Assembly (NCBI RefSeq): GCF_030709675.1
Contig: NZ_JAUZQD010000005.1
Span: forward strand, 1 to 64,000
Source of the DNA: Symbioplanes lichenis
Lineage (GTDB): Bacteria; Actinomycetota; Actinomycetes; Mycobacteriales; Micromonosporaceae
Length of the DNA stretch: 64,000 bases
Direction: 5' to 3'
The notes under the pieces were generated by a model, which was not told the origin of the DNA, made no database searches, and worked only from the letters and a program-made list of their open reading frames with translations. Each line of letters starts with the position of its first letter. Position 1 is the first letter of the stretch. The position numbers and the translations under genes were made by a program. Shown here piece after piece: positions 7,766 through 16,746 of the stretch.

Positions 7766-8724
7766 ACTCGCTGCTGTGGGCCTACCCGGTCCGGCTCCGC
7801 CGGCGGCACGGCGCCGAGCTGCTCGCCACCATGCTGGAGATGACCGACGGCCGGCCCAGCCGGGGCGACCGGTGGCGGCTGGTGCTCGACGGGCTGCGGG
7901 AGCGCTTCCGCCTGCCGCCGCGGCGTCCGCTCGCCCTCGTGGGTGCCGTCCTGGCGCTGGTCATCGGGGGTGCGTTCGGCGCTGCGGCCGGCTCCTGGGC
8001 GGGCCTGCGCACCTTTCCGGTGATCCAGGACGCCGACGGTCTCGCCGCCCGCGTCCTGGGGCCGGACGGGACGCTGGAGCAGCCGCCGCATCGGAGCCGG
8101 CTCTGGAACGACTTTCTCGGGTCCCGCAACCCGGGGGTGAGTGCCGAGCAGGCGGCCATCGGGGCGCGGGAGCGGCTCGTCGCCGACGGCTGGCGGGCCT
8201 CGGCCTCGCAGCCCAACGGGACGGAGCTCGGCGGCCAGGAGTTCGAGGCGGACCGCGACGGCATCCGCGTCGCCGTGTACGTCTACGACAGGGATCCGCT
8301 CTTCACCGTGGCGGAGTTCGCGCTGCAGCCGGTCGCCTACCCCGTGCTGATCGGCGCCGGGGCGGCACTGGGCATGCTCGGCGGCTGGCTGATCGCGGCA
8401 GCGCTGAGCTATCGCCTCGCCCGCCGCCGGACGGGCACGGTGACGGCGGCGGCCGGGACGGCGCTGCTGCTGGTCCCGGCCGCGTCGATCGTCGTCCGTC
8501 TCGCCGGCCTGCCCGCCCCGGGTGACACGATCAGCTCCGACGCCTTGGTGCACCGGGCGCTGACCGCCCCGCTCGACGGACCGGCCCTGTGGCAGTGGGG
8601 TGTCTTCCTCCCCAACTGGTCCACCATGGCGCTGCTTGTGACCGGGCTCGCGACGATGGCGGCCGCCGCCGGGGTCAGTAGGCGACGCCGATCTCGGCCC
8701 GGATCGTGTCCAGCAGAGTCATGA
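7762..8724 (+). CDS. PadR-linked membrane protein, paralogue 2
   Basis: Tandem paralogue of the preceding gene, 320 residues from a GTG that overlaps its stop. It repeats the same layout. The N-terminus is nearly identical (LLWAYPVRLRRRHGAELLATMLEM, PSRGDRWRLVLDGLRERF). A helix near 55-75 precedes a soluble domain with EQAAIGARERLVADGW, matching EQVRQRLIAAGW of paralogue 1, and three C-terminal helices follow. The soluble domains have diverged much more than the N-termini. This fits a shared signalling partner, possibly PadR, with different extracellular inputs. The 3' end overlaps the convergent oxidoreductase gene by 50 bp. Function unknown. Confidence 0.6.
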   Translation: MNSLLWAYPVRLRRRHGAELLATMLEMTDGRPSRGDRWRLVLDGLRERFRLPPRRPLALVGAVLALVIGGAFGAAAGSWAGLRTFPVIQDADGLAARVLGPDGTLEQPPHRSRLWNDFLGSRNPGVSAEQAAIGARERLVADGWRASASQPNGTELGGQEFEADRDGIRVAVYVYDRDPLFTVAEFALQPVAYPVLIGAGAALGMLGGWLIAAALSYRLARRRTGTVTAAAGTALLLVPAASIVVRLAGLPAPGDTISSDALVHRALTAPLDGPALWQWGVFLPNWSTMALLVTGLATMAAAAGVSRRRRSRPGSCPAES

Positions 8725-9661
8725 GCTCCAGGGTGGTGGTGTGCGGGACGAGGGGACTTTCCGGCAGCCCCTCGGCCAGGCACCGCTGCACCTCGATCGC
8801 CTCGAACTGGTAACCGCTGCCGTCGAAGCCGAGGTCGAACTCCTCGGTCTCGCCGGTGCTGCGCTTGAGCGTGAACGACCGGGGCACGAAGAAGCCCGGC
8901 GGCAGGTCGATGCGCCCGAGCGTGCCGGTGATCGACGCGGCGTTGCGGGACTCGCCGGCGATGCTGCAGGTCAGGGCCGCGACGGCGCCCGAGTGGTAGC
9001 CGAGCAGCACGCCGGTCGTCTCGTCGACGCCCTCCGGGGTCAAGCGGGCCCAGCTGTGCACGGCGGACGGGCTGCCGAGGATCAGGTCGGCGAAGTGGAT
9101 CGGATAGACGCCCAGGTCGAGCAGCGCCCCGCCCCCCAGCGCGGGGTCACGCAGCCGGTGCGACGCGTCGAACGGCCCCTGCAGCCCGAAGTCGGCGTGC
9201 ACGGTGACGACCTCGCCGATCTCCCCGTCCTCGATCAGCTCCTGGATCTTGCGGATGGCCGGGTTGAGGCGCATCCACATGGCCTCCATCAGGAACAGCC
9301 CGCGGTTGCGCGCCTCCTGCACCAGCTGCGCCGACGACGCCAGGTCGAGCGTCATCGGCTTCTCGACGAGCACGGACTTGCCGCCCTCGAGGCAGACCAT
9401 GGCGGCGGCGTGGTGCGAGGAGTGCGGGGTGGCCACGTAGATCACGTCGACGTCGGGGTCGGCGGCCAGCTCGGCCCAGGATCCGTGCGCCCGCGGCACG
9501 CCGAACTTCGCGGCGAAGGCGTCGGCGGCCTCGGCCGTGCGGGAGCCCACCGCGGCCAGCTCGGCGCCCGGGACGAGCGGAAGGTCGGATGCGAAGGTCG
9601 CGGCGATGCCGCCCGTGCCGAGAATGCCCCAGCGGGTGGTCCTGTCGGTCATGATCGCCAC
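8675..9661 (-). CDS. Gfo/Idh/MocA family NAD(P)-dependent oxidoreductase
   Basis: A 328-residue dehydrogenase with an N-terminal Rossmann fold (GILGTGGIAATFASDL, residues 12-27) and the family motif VEKPMTLDL near residue 100. The C-terminal alpha/beta domain contains the DLGVYPIHF segment expected near the sugar-binding site. Family members oxidise or reduce sugars, inositols or trans-dihydrodiols. The substrate cannot be told from sequence alone. It is convergent with, and overlaps by 50 bp, the PadR-linked membrane gene. It is divergent from the Nudix gene 39 bp away. It looks monocistronic. Confidence 0.9.
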   Translation of the reverse strand: MAIMTDRTTRWGILGTGGIAATFASDLPLVPGAELAAVGSRTAEAADAFAAKFGVPRAHGSWAELAADPDVDVIYVATPHSSHHAAAMVCLEGGKSVLVEKPMTLDLASSAQLVQEARNRGLFLMEAMWMRLNPAIRKIQELIEDGEIGEVVTVHADFGLQGPFDASHRLRDPALGGGALLDLGVYPIHFADLILGSPSAVHSWARLTPEGVDETTGVLLGYHSGAVAALTCSIAGESRNAASITGTLGRIDLPPGFFVPRSFTLKRSTGETEEFDLGFDGSGYQFEAIEVQRCLAEGLPESPLVPHTTTLELMTLLDTIRAEIGVAY

Positions 9662-9700
9662 GCTATCTCCCCGCGGCCGGGTGGTGGGAGGATCGGGGTC

Positions 9701-10477
9701 GTGAGCCTGTCGCTACCTTTGCCGCCGGCCATGGCCAGGCGAGCTCTCGCGTTCGACGGTACGCCCGCTCCGGCCCGCCCCGCCGCGACGGTCGTGCTCC
9801 TCAACCCCCAGACCCTCCAGGTGTACGTCCTCAAGCGCGCCGGCACGATGGTGTTCGGTGGTGTGCATGCCTTCCCGGGCGGCCGCGTCGATCCCACCGA
9901 CCGGCCCGGGACGCTGAGGCCGGACTGGGACAGGCGGCTCGGCGTCCCCGACGAGGAGGCGCGGGCCGTGGTGGGCGCCGCGATCCGGGAGCTCTTCGAG
10001 GAGACGGGCGTGCTGCTCGCGGGCCGGGCGGACGAGCCGGACCGGATGGCCGGCGACGTGAGTGGCGCCGAGTGGGAGGCCGATCGGGCGGCCGTGGCCC
10101 GGCGCGAGCTGAGCATGACCGAGCTGCTCGAGCGGCGGGGGCTGCGGCTGCGCGACGATCTGCTGTTGCCGTGGGCGCGGTGGATCACGCCGGAGTTCGA
10201 GCCGAAGCGGTTCGACACGTGGTTCTTCGTGGCGCTGCTGCCCGAGGCTCAGACGCCCCGGGACGTCTCGGGGGAGGCGGACGGCACGGCGTGGATCGAT
10301 CCCGGTGCGCCGGGCGACTTGTCGATGCTGCCGCCTACGCGGGTGACACTTGCGCAGCTGGCGGCGTACGCAAGCGTGGATGATCTCGTGGCGGGAAGCG
10401 CGACGCGCGACGCCACCGTGCCCGTCATGCCGCGCGTGCGGCAGTTGGGCGACGGTGGCGTCGTCGTGGACATCTAG
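9701..10477 (+). CDS. Nudix hydrolase, NUDT19/acyl-CoA-type layout
   Basis: A 258-residue Nudix protein. The Nudix box is split by an insertion, with FPGGRVDPTD near residues 57-66 and AAIRELFEETGVLL near 93-106. This long spacing is typical of NUDT7/NUDT19-like enzymes that cleave CoA or other large diphosphate substrates. WARWITPEFEPKRFDTWFF and the acidic C-terminal half also fit that branch. The GTG start at 9701 has GGGAGG upstream; an ATG at 9731 in the same frame would lose ten residues. The pstB gene ends seven bases beyond on the opposite strand. Confidence 0.85.
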   Translation: MSLSLPLPPAMARRALAFDGTPAPARPAATVVLLNPQTLQVYVLKRAGTMVFGGVHAFPGGRVDPTDRPGTLRPDWDRRLGVPDEEARAVVGAAIRELFEETGVLLAGRADEPDRMAGDVSGAEWEADRAAVARRELSMTELLERRGLRLRDDLLLPWARWITPEFEPKRFDTWFFVALLPEAQTPRDVSGEADGTAWIDPGAPGDLSMLPPTRVTLAQLAAYASVDDLVAGSATRDATVPVMPRVRQLGDGGVVVDI

Positions 10478-10483
10478 GCCGGC

Positions 10484-11260
10484 TCAGCCGAAGCGGCCGG
10501 TGATGTAGTCCTCGGTCTTCTTCTGCGTCGGGTTGCTGAAGATCTTCTGCGTGTCGTCGTACTCGATGAGGCGGCCGGGGTCGCCGGTCTTGTCGATCGA
10601 GAAGAAGCCGGTCTTGTCGCTGACCCGGGCGGCCTGCTGCATGTTGTGCGTCACGATGATGATCGTGAAGCGGTCCTTCAGCTTGAACATCAGGTCCTCG
10701 ATCGCCAGCGTCGAGATCGGGTCGAGCGCCGAGCAGGGCTCGTCCATGAGCACGACCTGCGGCTCGACCGCGATGGTGCGAGCGATGCAGAGGCGCTGCT
10801 GCTGACCGCCGGACAGGCCCGCGCCCGGCCGGTTGAGCCGGTCCTTGACCTCGTCCCAGAGGTTCGCCGACTTGAGCGACTTCTCGGCCGCGTCGTCGAG
10901 CAGCGACTTCTTCTTGACGCCATTCAGCTTGAGCCCGGCCACCACGTTCTCGTAGATCGACATCGTGGGGAACGGGTTGGGGCGCTGGAACACCATGCCG
11001 ATGAGCCGGCGGACGGCGGTGACGTCCACGTCCGGGTCGTAGATGTTCTGGTCGTCGATGGTGAGCTTGCCCTCGATGCGCGCGCCGGGCAGCACCTCGT
11101 GCATGCGGTTGATCGACCGCAGGAAGGTCGACTTGCCGCAGCCCGACGGGCCGATGAGGGCGGTGATGGTCTTCGGCTCGACGGTCATGGAGACCCCGTC
11201 GATCGCCTTGAAGTCCCCGTAGTAGGACGAGACTCCGCTCGCCTCGATGCGCTTGGCCAT
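10484..11260 (-). CDS. pstB: phosphate ABC transporter ATP-binding protein PstB
   Basis: ATPase that powers high-affinity phosphate import through PstSCA, 258 residues. Walker A is GPSGCGKST (residues 37-45), the ABC signature is LSGGQQQR, Walker B is VVLMDEP and the H-loop is IVTHNM. The N-terminal KAIDGVSM strand and the C-terminal [12 protein letters not shown] tail are typical PstB. It is the last gene of pstS-pstC-pstA-pstB, 12 bp after pstA. No phoU gene follows here. Expression should follow the PHO box upstream of pstS. Confidence 0.97.
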   Translation of the reverse strand: MAKRIEASGVSSYYGDFKAIDGVSMTVEPKTITALIGPSGCGKSTFLRSINRMHEVLPGARIEGKLTIDDQNIYDPDVDVTAVRRLIGMVFQRPNPFPTMSIYENVVAGLKLNGVKKKSLLDDAAEKSLKSANLWDEVKDRLNRPGAGLSGGQQQRLCIARTIAVEPQVVLMDEPCSALDPISTLAIEDLMFKLKDRFTIIIVTHNMQQAARVSDKTGFFSIDKTGDPGRLIEYDDTQKIFSNPTQKKTEDYITGRFG

Positions 11261-11272
11261 TCAGGACACCTC

Positions 11273-12358
11273 TTACTTGGACAGCCGGTTGCGGCGGGCG
11301 AGCAGCTTCGCTGCGATGGTCAGGATGAGCACCAGGGCGACGAGCGTGAGCGCGGCCGTCCAGGCGCGGTCGGGGGCGTAGCGGGAGGCGTCGCCGGCCT
11401 GCTGGTAGACGAAGACCGCGAGCGACGACTGGGGGCCCGCGAACGGGTCACCGTTGATCGCGGCGGTGGCGCCGGCGACGAGCAGCACCGGCGCGGTCTC
11501 ACCGGCGGCGCGGGCGATCGAGAGCATGATGCCGGTGACGATGCCGGGCAGGGCGGTCGGCAGCACGATGCGCAGGATCGTCTTCCACTGCGGCACACCC
11601 AGGGCGTACGCACCCTCGCGCAGCGGCCCCGGCACGAGCCGCAGCATCTCCTCGGTGGAGCGCACGATCGTCGGCAGCATCAGCACGGTCAGGGCCAGCG
11701 AGGCGGCGAAGCCGGAGAACTGCGGCGTGCCGTCGTTGAACCACGGGCTGACGATGAGCACCCAGAACGACAGCACGAACAGGCCGGCGACGATCGACGG
11801 GATGCCGGTCATGACGTCCACGAAGAAGCGGACGGTCAGCGCGAACCGGCCCTTGCCGTACTCGACCAGGTAGATCGCGCCGAGCACGCCCAGCGGCACG
11901 GCCATCAGGGCGGCCAGGCCGACCTGCTCCAGCGTGCCGAGGATGGCGTGGTAGGCGCCGCCGTTCGGGTCGCGGGCGCCGATGTTGTTCATCGAGGAGC
12001 CGAAGAAGTCGCCGTCGAGACGCGCGGCGCCCTTGGTGACCAGGGTCCACACCACCGAGACGAGCGGGATGATCGCCAGGACGCAGGCGGCATAGATGGC
12101 CGCGCGCCACATGCGGTTGCGCGCGGCCCGCTTGCCCTCGACCGCGCCGGCCGCGAAGTTGAGCCCGACCAGGTAGAACACGGCGCCCAGGAAGATCACG
12201 AGCACCCAGTTGCCGATGCCGAAGCCCAGCACGACCGCCGCGGCGACCACGAGGGCGCCGAGCGCGATGCCGAGGTCGGCGACGACCGGCAGCTTCTTGG
12301 TGCGGATGTTGTCCGGCGTCATGACGACGCCGGGAGTCTCACGGTCAAGAAGGCTCAT
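11273..12358 (-). CDS. pstA: phosphate ABC transporter permease PstA
   Basis: Inner-membrane permease subunit of the Pst system, 361 residues, with an N-terminal extension and about eight helices. The MetI-like core includes DVMTGIPSIVAGLFVLSFW and the EAA loop with EGAYALGVPQWKTILRIVLP, which docks PstB. The N-terminal 120 residues (two or three extra helices) are longer than in enterobacterial PstA but common in actinobacteria. The ATG at 12358 overlaps the pstC stop by four bases. The family start is conserved around MSLLDRETPG. Confidence 0.95.
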   Translation of the reverse strand: MSLLDRETPGVVMTPDNIRTKKLPVVADLGIALGALVVAAAVVLGFGIGNWVLVIFLGAVFYLVGLNFAAGAVEGKRAARNRMWRAAIYAACVLAIIPLVSVVWTLVTKGAARLDGDFFGSSMNNIGARDPNGGAYHAILGTLEQVGLAALMAVPLGVLGAIYLVEYGKGRFALTVRFFVDVMTGIPSIVAGLFVLSFWVLIVSPWFNDGTPQFSGFAASLALTVLMLPTIVRSTEEMLRLVPGPLREGAYALGVPQWKTILRIVLPTALPGIVTGIMLSIARAAGETAPVLLVAGATAAINGDPFAGPQSSLAVFVYQQAGDASRYAPDRAWTAALTLVALVLILTIAAKLLARRNRLSK

Positions 12359-13440
12359 GCGGCACTGTCCCGGAACTCGCGGCGGCGGTAGATGATCGCC
12401 CGCGCGGCCATGTTGACGACCAGGGTGATGGCGAACAGCACCAGACCCGAGGCGATCAGCGCGCCGCGCCCGGTCTCGTTGGCCTCGCCGAAGGTGTTGG
12501 CGATGTTCGCGGCGATGGAGTTGCCGCCGCTCTGGATCAGGTTGAACGAGATCACGAACGTCGTGCCGAGGGTCAGCGCCAGGGCGATGGTCTCGCCGAG
12601 CGCGCGGCCCAGGCCGAGCATGACCGAGGCGATGACGCCGGGCTTGCCGTAGGGCAGCACCGCCGTGCGGATCATCTCCCACTTGGTGGCGCCCAGGGCC
12701 AGGGCGGCCTCCTCGTTCATGCCGGGCGTCTGCTGGAAGACCTCCCGCGAGAGCGAGGTGACGATCGGCAGCACCATGATCGCCAGCACCAGCGAGCCCA
12801 GCAGGATCGAGCGGCCGAACGGGCCCTCGCCCCCGAAGAGGGGGATCCAGCTGAAGTACTTGTTGAGCCACACCGAGAAGTCCTTCACCGGCTCCGAGAA
12901 GACGTCGCGGCCCCAGAGGCCGAAGACGACGCTGGGCACGGCGGCGAGCAGGTCGATGATGAAGCCGAGCGGGGTGGCGAGCCGCTTCGGCGCGTAGTGC
13001 GAGAGGAACAGCGCGATGCCCATGGCGATCGGCACCGCGATGAGCAGGGCGATCACCGACGACAGGACCGTGCCGAAGGCCAGCGCGGCGATGCCGAAGA
13101 CCGGCGGGGTGTCGTTGGGGAACCATTCCTTGGTGGTCAGGAAGTTCGCGTCGTTGGCGGTGAGCGCCGGCGCGGCCTTCGAGATCAGGAACACCGCGAT
13201 GGCGGCGATGATGACCAGCACCATCACGCCCGCCGCGGTGCTGAGCCCGCGGAACCCGGTCTCCATGGAGAAGCGGGACTTGGTGGGGAGCGCACCCCCG
13301 CCACCGAGCGGCGGCCGGTTATCGGGGCGGTCGTCGGGAGGGATCGGCGATACGCCGTCGCCGGCGGGCCGGGCGTGACGTGCTGTCACACCCGAACCGC
13401 CGGCTTCGGTGCTCGCCGAGCGGGAGGGGTTGTCGCCCAT
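12355..13440 (-). CDS. pstC: phosphate ABC transporter permease PstC
   Basis: Second permease subunit of the phosphate importer, 361 residues. A glycine/proline-rich cytoplasmic N-terminus of about 65 residues precedes the first transmembrane helix (GVMVLVIIAAIAVFLI). The permease core shows LAAVPSVVFGLWG and the EAA-type loop NEEAALALGATKWEMIRTAVLPYG. It ends in KxRRREF-like basic residues. It lies 50 bp downstream of pstS and overlaps pstA by four bases, so the operon is tightly coupled. Confidence 0.95.
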   Translation of the reverse strand: MGDNPSRSASTEAGGSGVTARHARPAGDGVSPIPPDDRPDNRPPLGGGGALPTKSRFSMETGFRGLSTAAGVMVLVIIAAIAVFLISKAAPALTANDANFLTTKEWFPNDTPPVFGIAALAFGTVLSSVIALLIAVPIAMGIALFLSHYAPKRLATPLGFIIDLLAAVPSVVFGLWGRDVFSEPVKDFSVWLNKYFSWIPLFGGEGPFGRSILLGSLVLAIMVLPIVTSLSREVFQQTPGMNEEAALALGATKWEMIRTAVLPYGKPGVIASVMLGLGRALGETIALALTLGTTFVISFNLIQSGGNSIAANIANTFGEANETGRGALIASGLVLFAITLVVNMAARAIIYRRREFRDSAA

Positions 13441-13490
13441 TCGCTCGCTCGCGTTCGTCTAGGAGGGGGTCTCTACCTACGGGCGGTGCT

Positions 13491-14582
13491 TCAGGAGATG
13501 CTCGCGACCACGGTCGCGACCTTGGCGCGGACCGACTCGGGCAGCGGGGCGTAGCCCAGGTCGGCGAGCGCCTCCTGGCCGGCGGTGCTCGAGGTGTAGG
13601 TCAGGAAGCCCTTGATCGCGGCGGCCTTGGGGCTGCCCTTGTCGCAGACGATCTCGTACGTGGCCAGCACGATCGGGTAGGCACCCGCGGTGGTGGTGTT
13701 GTAGTCGATGTCCAGCTTGAGGTCGTTGCCGGTGCCGGCGACCTTGGCGCCCTCGATCGTCTTGCCGGCCGACTCGCCGGTCAGCTCGGTGAACTCACCG
13801 GCGCCGTTCTTGATCTTGGCCTTCTGCAGGCTGCTGTTCTCGGCGTAGGAGAGCTCGACGTAGGAGATCGTGCCGGGCGTGCTCTTCACCAGCGCGGCGA
13901 CACCGTCGGACTTCGCGGCGGCGGTGCCGCCCGGGGCCTTCCACGCCTTCGCGTTGCCGTAGGTCCAGTCGGCCTCGGCGGTCTTGCTCAGGTACTTGGT
14001 GAAGTTGTCGGTCGTGCCCGACTCGTCCGAGCGGTGGACGGCCTGGATGGCGGCCGACGGCAGGGTCGCGCCGGCGTTCTCCGCCTTGATGGCCGGGTCG
14101 TCCCACTTGGTGATCTTGCCGGAGAAGATCTTGGCCAGCGTGGCCGGCGAGAACTGCAGGTTGTCCGCGCCCTCGGCGTTGTAGACGACCGCGATCGGGC
14201 CGACGACCATGGGCAGGTTGACGGCCGCGCCGCCGGGGCACTTGGCGGTGGCCTGCGGCTGCTCGTCGTCCTTGAGCGCCGAGTCCGAGCCGGCGAAGTC
14301 GGCGGTGCCGTTGATGAACGCCTCGATGCCCGCGCCCGAGCCGTTGCCGTTGTAGTTGATCTGCGCGCCGGAGCACTGGCCCTGGTACGTCTTGATCCAC
14401 TCGTCCATGGCGTTCTTCTGCGCGGACGAACCGGCGGCGTTGAGCGTGCCGGTGGCGCAGTTCTCGGCAGCAGCGGAGCCACCGGCGGCCGACGGCGAGT
14501 CGTTGTTGTCAGAGCCGCAGGCGCTGAGCGCGAAGACGGCGGTCATGGCAATACCAGCAACGTAGAACCGCTGGAGCTTCAC
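13491..14582 (-). CDS. pstS: phosphate-binding lipoprotein PstS
   Basis: Periplasmic/extracytoplasmic phosphate receptor anchored by lipid, 363 residues. The signal peptide ends in the lipobox ALSAC near residue 20. Phosphate-binding segments are GTLNAAGSSAQ, FAGSDSAL and VHRSDESGTTDNFTKYL. The GTG start at 14582 is chosen because AAGGGG lies just upstream and it gives a clean signal peptide; the frame stays open further upstream. It delivers phosphate to PstC/PstA and is the first gene of the operon. The PHO box 89-128 bp upstream predicts strong induction on phosphate starvation. Confidence 0.95.
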   Translation of the reverse strand: MKLQRFYVAGIAMTAVFALSACGSDNNDSPSAAGGSAAAENCATGTLNAAGSSAQKNAMDEWIKTYQGQCSGAQINYNGNGSGAGIEAFINGTADFAGSDSALKDDEQPQATAKCPGGAAVNLPMVVGPIAVVYNAEGADNLQFSPATLAKIFSGKITKWDDPAIKAENAGATLPSAAIQAVHRSDESGTTDNFTKYLSKTAEADWTYGNAKAWKAPGGTAAAKSDGVAALVKSTPGTISYVELSYAENSSLQKAKIKNGAGEFTELTGESAGKTIEGAKVAGTGNDLKLDIDYNTTTAGAYPIVLATYEIVCDKGSPKAAAIKGFLTYTSSTAGQEALADLGYAPLPESVRAKVATVVASIS

Positions 14583-14997
14583 GGTTTCCCCTTCAATGGA
14601 TCGCATCTCCGGGCTCCGTAGTCCCGGCGGCCGAAATCTCATCGGCACACAGGGAAAGCTAGGAGCGTCAGGTGACCGGCTCACCGGGGCAGGGTGAACG
14701 CACGGTGAACACGTCCGCGCCTCCTCGTTGCCTTTGGCTGAGGAGGGGTTGTCCGTTACGTGAACCGCGCGTCCCTTGCCCGATTTATCCGGGCAAAACA
14801 CCGCTCCTTCACTGCGCTGAGATGTCCCGTTGACCGTTCCGTGACCGGAGTGACGGACGGAGTGTGTCTGGCGTCACTGTGTCACAACGGCGCATCGGGG
14901 GGTGGCTGTTCAGCTTCTGTTTGCCGCCGCGACGCATCCACGTTCACGTGGTGCTCACCACTGGCTGCTTCCTGTGAGATGGCTGCATAATACAGAT
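14583..14997. other. 415-bp divergent control region between pstS and the MFS gene
   Basis: No gene is supported here. It contains the pst PHO box, a CCTCCTC/GAGGAGG hairpin (14720-14726 with 14740-14746), and a 21-bp dyad of 7-7-7 geometry (TTGCCCG, spacer, CGGGCAA; 14776-14796). Further dyads near the MFS start are listed separately. Confidence 0.6.
14671..14710 (-). promoter_or_regulatory. PHO box of the pst operon
   Basis: On the coding strand of pstS, GTTCACC units occur at 14704-14710 and 14693-14699. A degenerate unit at 14682-14688 and GGTCACC at 14671-14677 continue the exact 11-bp spacing. This is the standard layout of a PhoP operator in actinobacteria. Confidence 0.8.
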
Positions 14998-15003
14998 ATG
15001 CAG
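14938..15003 (+). promoter_or_regulatory. cluster of three dyads over the MFS-Usp start codon
   Basis: Three inverted repeats follow one another: CCACG-TTCA-CGTGG (14938-14951), GTGGTG-CT-CACCAC (14948-14961), and CTGCATA-N7-TATGCAG (14983-15003). The last one spans the ATG at 14998 and contains CATAAT, a possible -10 for a leaderless transcript. These look like repressor or activator sites. No regulator gene is adjacent. Confidence 0.4.
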
Positions 15004-16689
15004 AACGGCACTCCCTCCCCCTTCAAGCAACCCCGCGCGGTGTGGGCCGTGGCCTTCGCCTGCGTCATCTCGTTCATGGGGATCGGCCTCGTCGACCCGA
15101 TCCTCCCCGCCCTCGCCGACGACCTGCACGCCTCGCCCAGCCAGGTCTCGTTGCTCTTCACCAGCTACCTCGTGGTGACCGCGGTCGCGATGCTGCTCGC
15201 CGGCGCGGTCGCCAGCCGGATCGGCCCCAAGCGGACCCTGGTTGTCGGTCTCGCGATCATCGTCGTCTTCGCCGCGCTGGCCGGCACCTCCGACACGGTC
15301 GGCCAGATCGTCGGCTTCCGCGCCGGCTGGGGCCTGGGCAACGCGCTCTTCATCGCGACCAGCCTCGCGGTCATCGTCGCGTCCGCCACCAGCGGCTTCG
15401 CGGGCGCGATCATCCTCTACGAGACCGCCCTCGGCCTCGGCATCGCGGTCGGCCCGCTGCTCGGCGGCGAACTCGGCAGCATCAGCTGGCGCGGCCCCTT
15501 CTTCGGCGTCGCCGCGCTGATGGCGATCGCCATGGTGGCCACCATCGCCTTCGTGCCCGCGCTGCCCAAGCCGGCCCGGCGGCAGTCGGTCACCGAGCCG
15601 ATCAAGGCCCTGCGCCACCGCGGGCTGCTGACCATGGGCATCATGGCGCTGCTCTACAACTGGGGCTTCTTCACGATGCTGGGCTACGCGCCCTATCCGA
15701 TGGAGCTCGGCGCCCACGAGCTCGGCCTGGTCTTCACCGGCTGGGGCCTGCTGGTCGCCCTGTTCAGCGTCTTCGTCGCCCCGCGCCTGCAGGCCCGCTT
15801 CGGCACAGCCCCGGTCCTGTACGCCAACATGGCCGCCCTCGCCGTCGTCATGGTCGTCATCGCGGCCGGCGTCACCACGCCCGCCACGGTCATCGTCGCC
15901 GTGATCGTCAGCGGCGCCTTCATCGGCATCAACAACACGCTCACCACCCAGGCCGTCATGCTGGTGGCGCCGGTCGAGCGGTCGGTGGCCTCGTCGGCGT
16001 ACGGGTTCGTGCGGTTCATCGGCGGCGGCCTGGCCCCCTTCGCGGCGGGCAAGCTCGCCGACGCCTTCGACCTGAGCGTCCCCTTCTACGTGGGCGGCCT
16101 GGCCTTCCTGCTCGCGATCCCGGTCCTGGCCTCGGGGCACAAGCTGGTCACCGCCGCGGAGTCCGAGCCCGCCCCGTCGCCCCTCGACCCGGTCGGGCCC
16201 ACGGTGGCGGCGGGCGCCCGGCCGGTCGTGGTGGCGATCGGGGACAACGACGCGGCCACCGAGATCGTGGACGCGGCGGCCGAGCTGGCCCGGGCCCAGG
16301 GGAGTGCGCTCGAGGTGGTGCACGTCCGCGAGACCGTGGTCGTCGAGGAGCTGGCCGTGGAGCCCGAGGACGCCGAGCACGCCCGCGCCGCCGTCCAGCG
16401 GCACCTCGACCGGCTCGCCGCGCACGGGGTCGCGGCCACCGGGCAGATCTTGACCAGCGTCGGCGACCACGCCGCCGCGGGCCGGGTGCTGGCGCAGCAC
16501 GCCGAGGACGTGGACGCCCGGGTTGTCGCCGTGGGGCGTTCGCCGCGCGGGGCTGCCGCTCAGTTCGCGGACGGGAGCTTCACCGCGGCGCTGACCCACG
16601 CGGCTGCGTGCACTGTTGTCCTGGTGCGGCCGGGTGAGGAGCCGCACCCGCTGACGGCGGCCACGTTGCCCGCGCTGCGCGGAGTCTGA
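14998..16689 (+). CDS. MFS drug/proton antiporter fused to a C-terminal Usp-like domain
   Basis: Two-part protein of 563 residues. Residues 1-390 form a 12-helix major facilitator of the DHA1 efflux type, with FMGIGLVDPILPALADDL in helix 1 and the motif-A loop ASRIGPKRTLV near 80. After a proline-rich linker (about 390-405), residues 405-550 look like a universal stress protein domain. It begins PVVVAIGDNDAATEIV, contains VHVRE, and ends with a degenerate nucleotide-loop-like GRSPRGAAAQFADGSF and CTVVLVRPG. A transporter-Usp fusion suggests regulation by a nucleotide or stress signal. The transported compound is unknown. It is divergent from pstS and convergent with mshD. Confidence 0.85.
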   Translation: MQNGTPSPFKQPRAVWAVAFACVISFMGIGLVDPILPALADDLHASPSQVSLLFTSYLVVTAVAMLLAGAVASRIGPKRTLVVGLAIIVVFAALAGTSDTVGQIVGFRAGWGLGNALFIATSLAVIVASATSGFAGAIILYETALGLGIAVGPLLGGELGSISWRGPFFGVAALMAIAMVATIAFVPALPKPARRQSVTEPIKALRHRGLLTMGIMALLYNWGFFTMLGYAPYPMELGAHELGLVFTGWGLLVALFSVFVAPRLQARFGTAPVLYANMAALAVVMVVIAAGVTTPATVIVAVIVSGAFIGINNTLTTQAVMLVAPVERSVASSAYGFVRFIGGGLAPFAAGKLADAFDLSVPFYVGGLAFLLAIPVLASGHKLVTAAESEPAPSPLDPVGPTVAAGARPVVVAIGDNDAATEIVDAAAELARAQGSALEVVHVRETVVVEELAVEPEDAEHARAAVQRHLDRLAAHGVAATGQILTSVGDHAAAGRVLAQHAEDVDARVVAVGRSPRGAAAQFADGSFTAALTHAAACTVVLVRPGEEPHPLTAATLPALRGV

Positions 16690-16746
16690 GGTCGGTGTGT
16701 CGCCCGGCGGCGGGCCGGGGTCGCTCGCTGTCCGGGTGGTGCGGGC

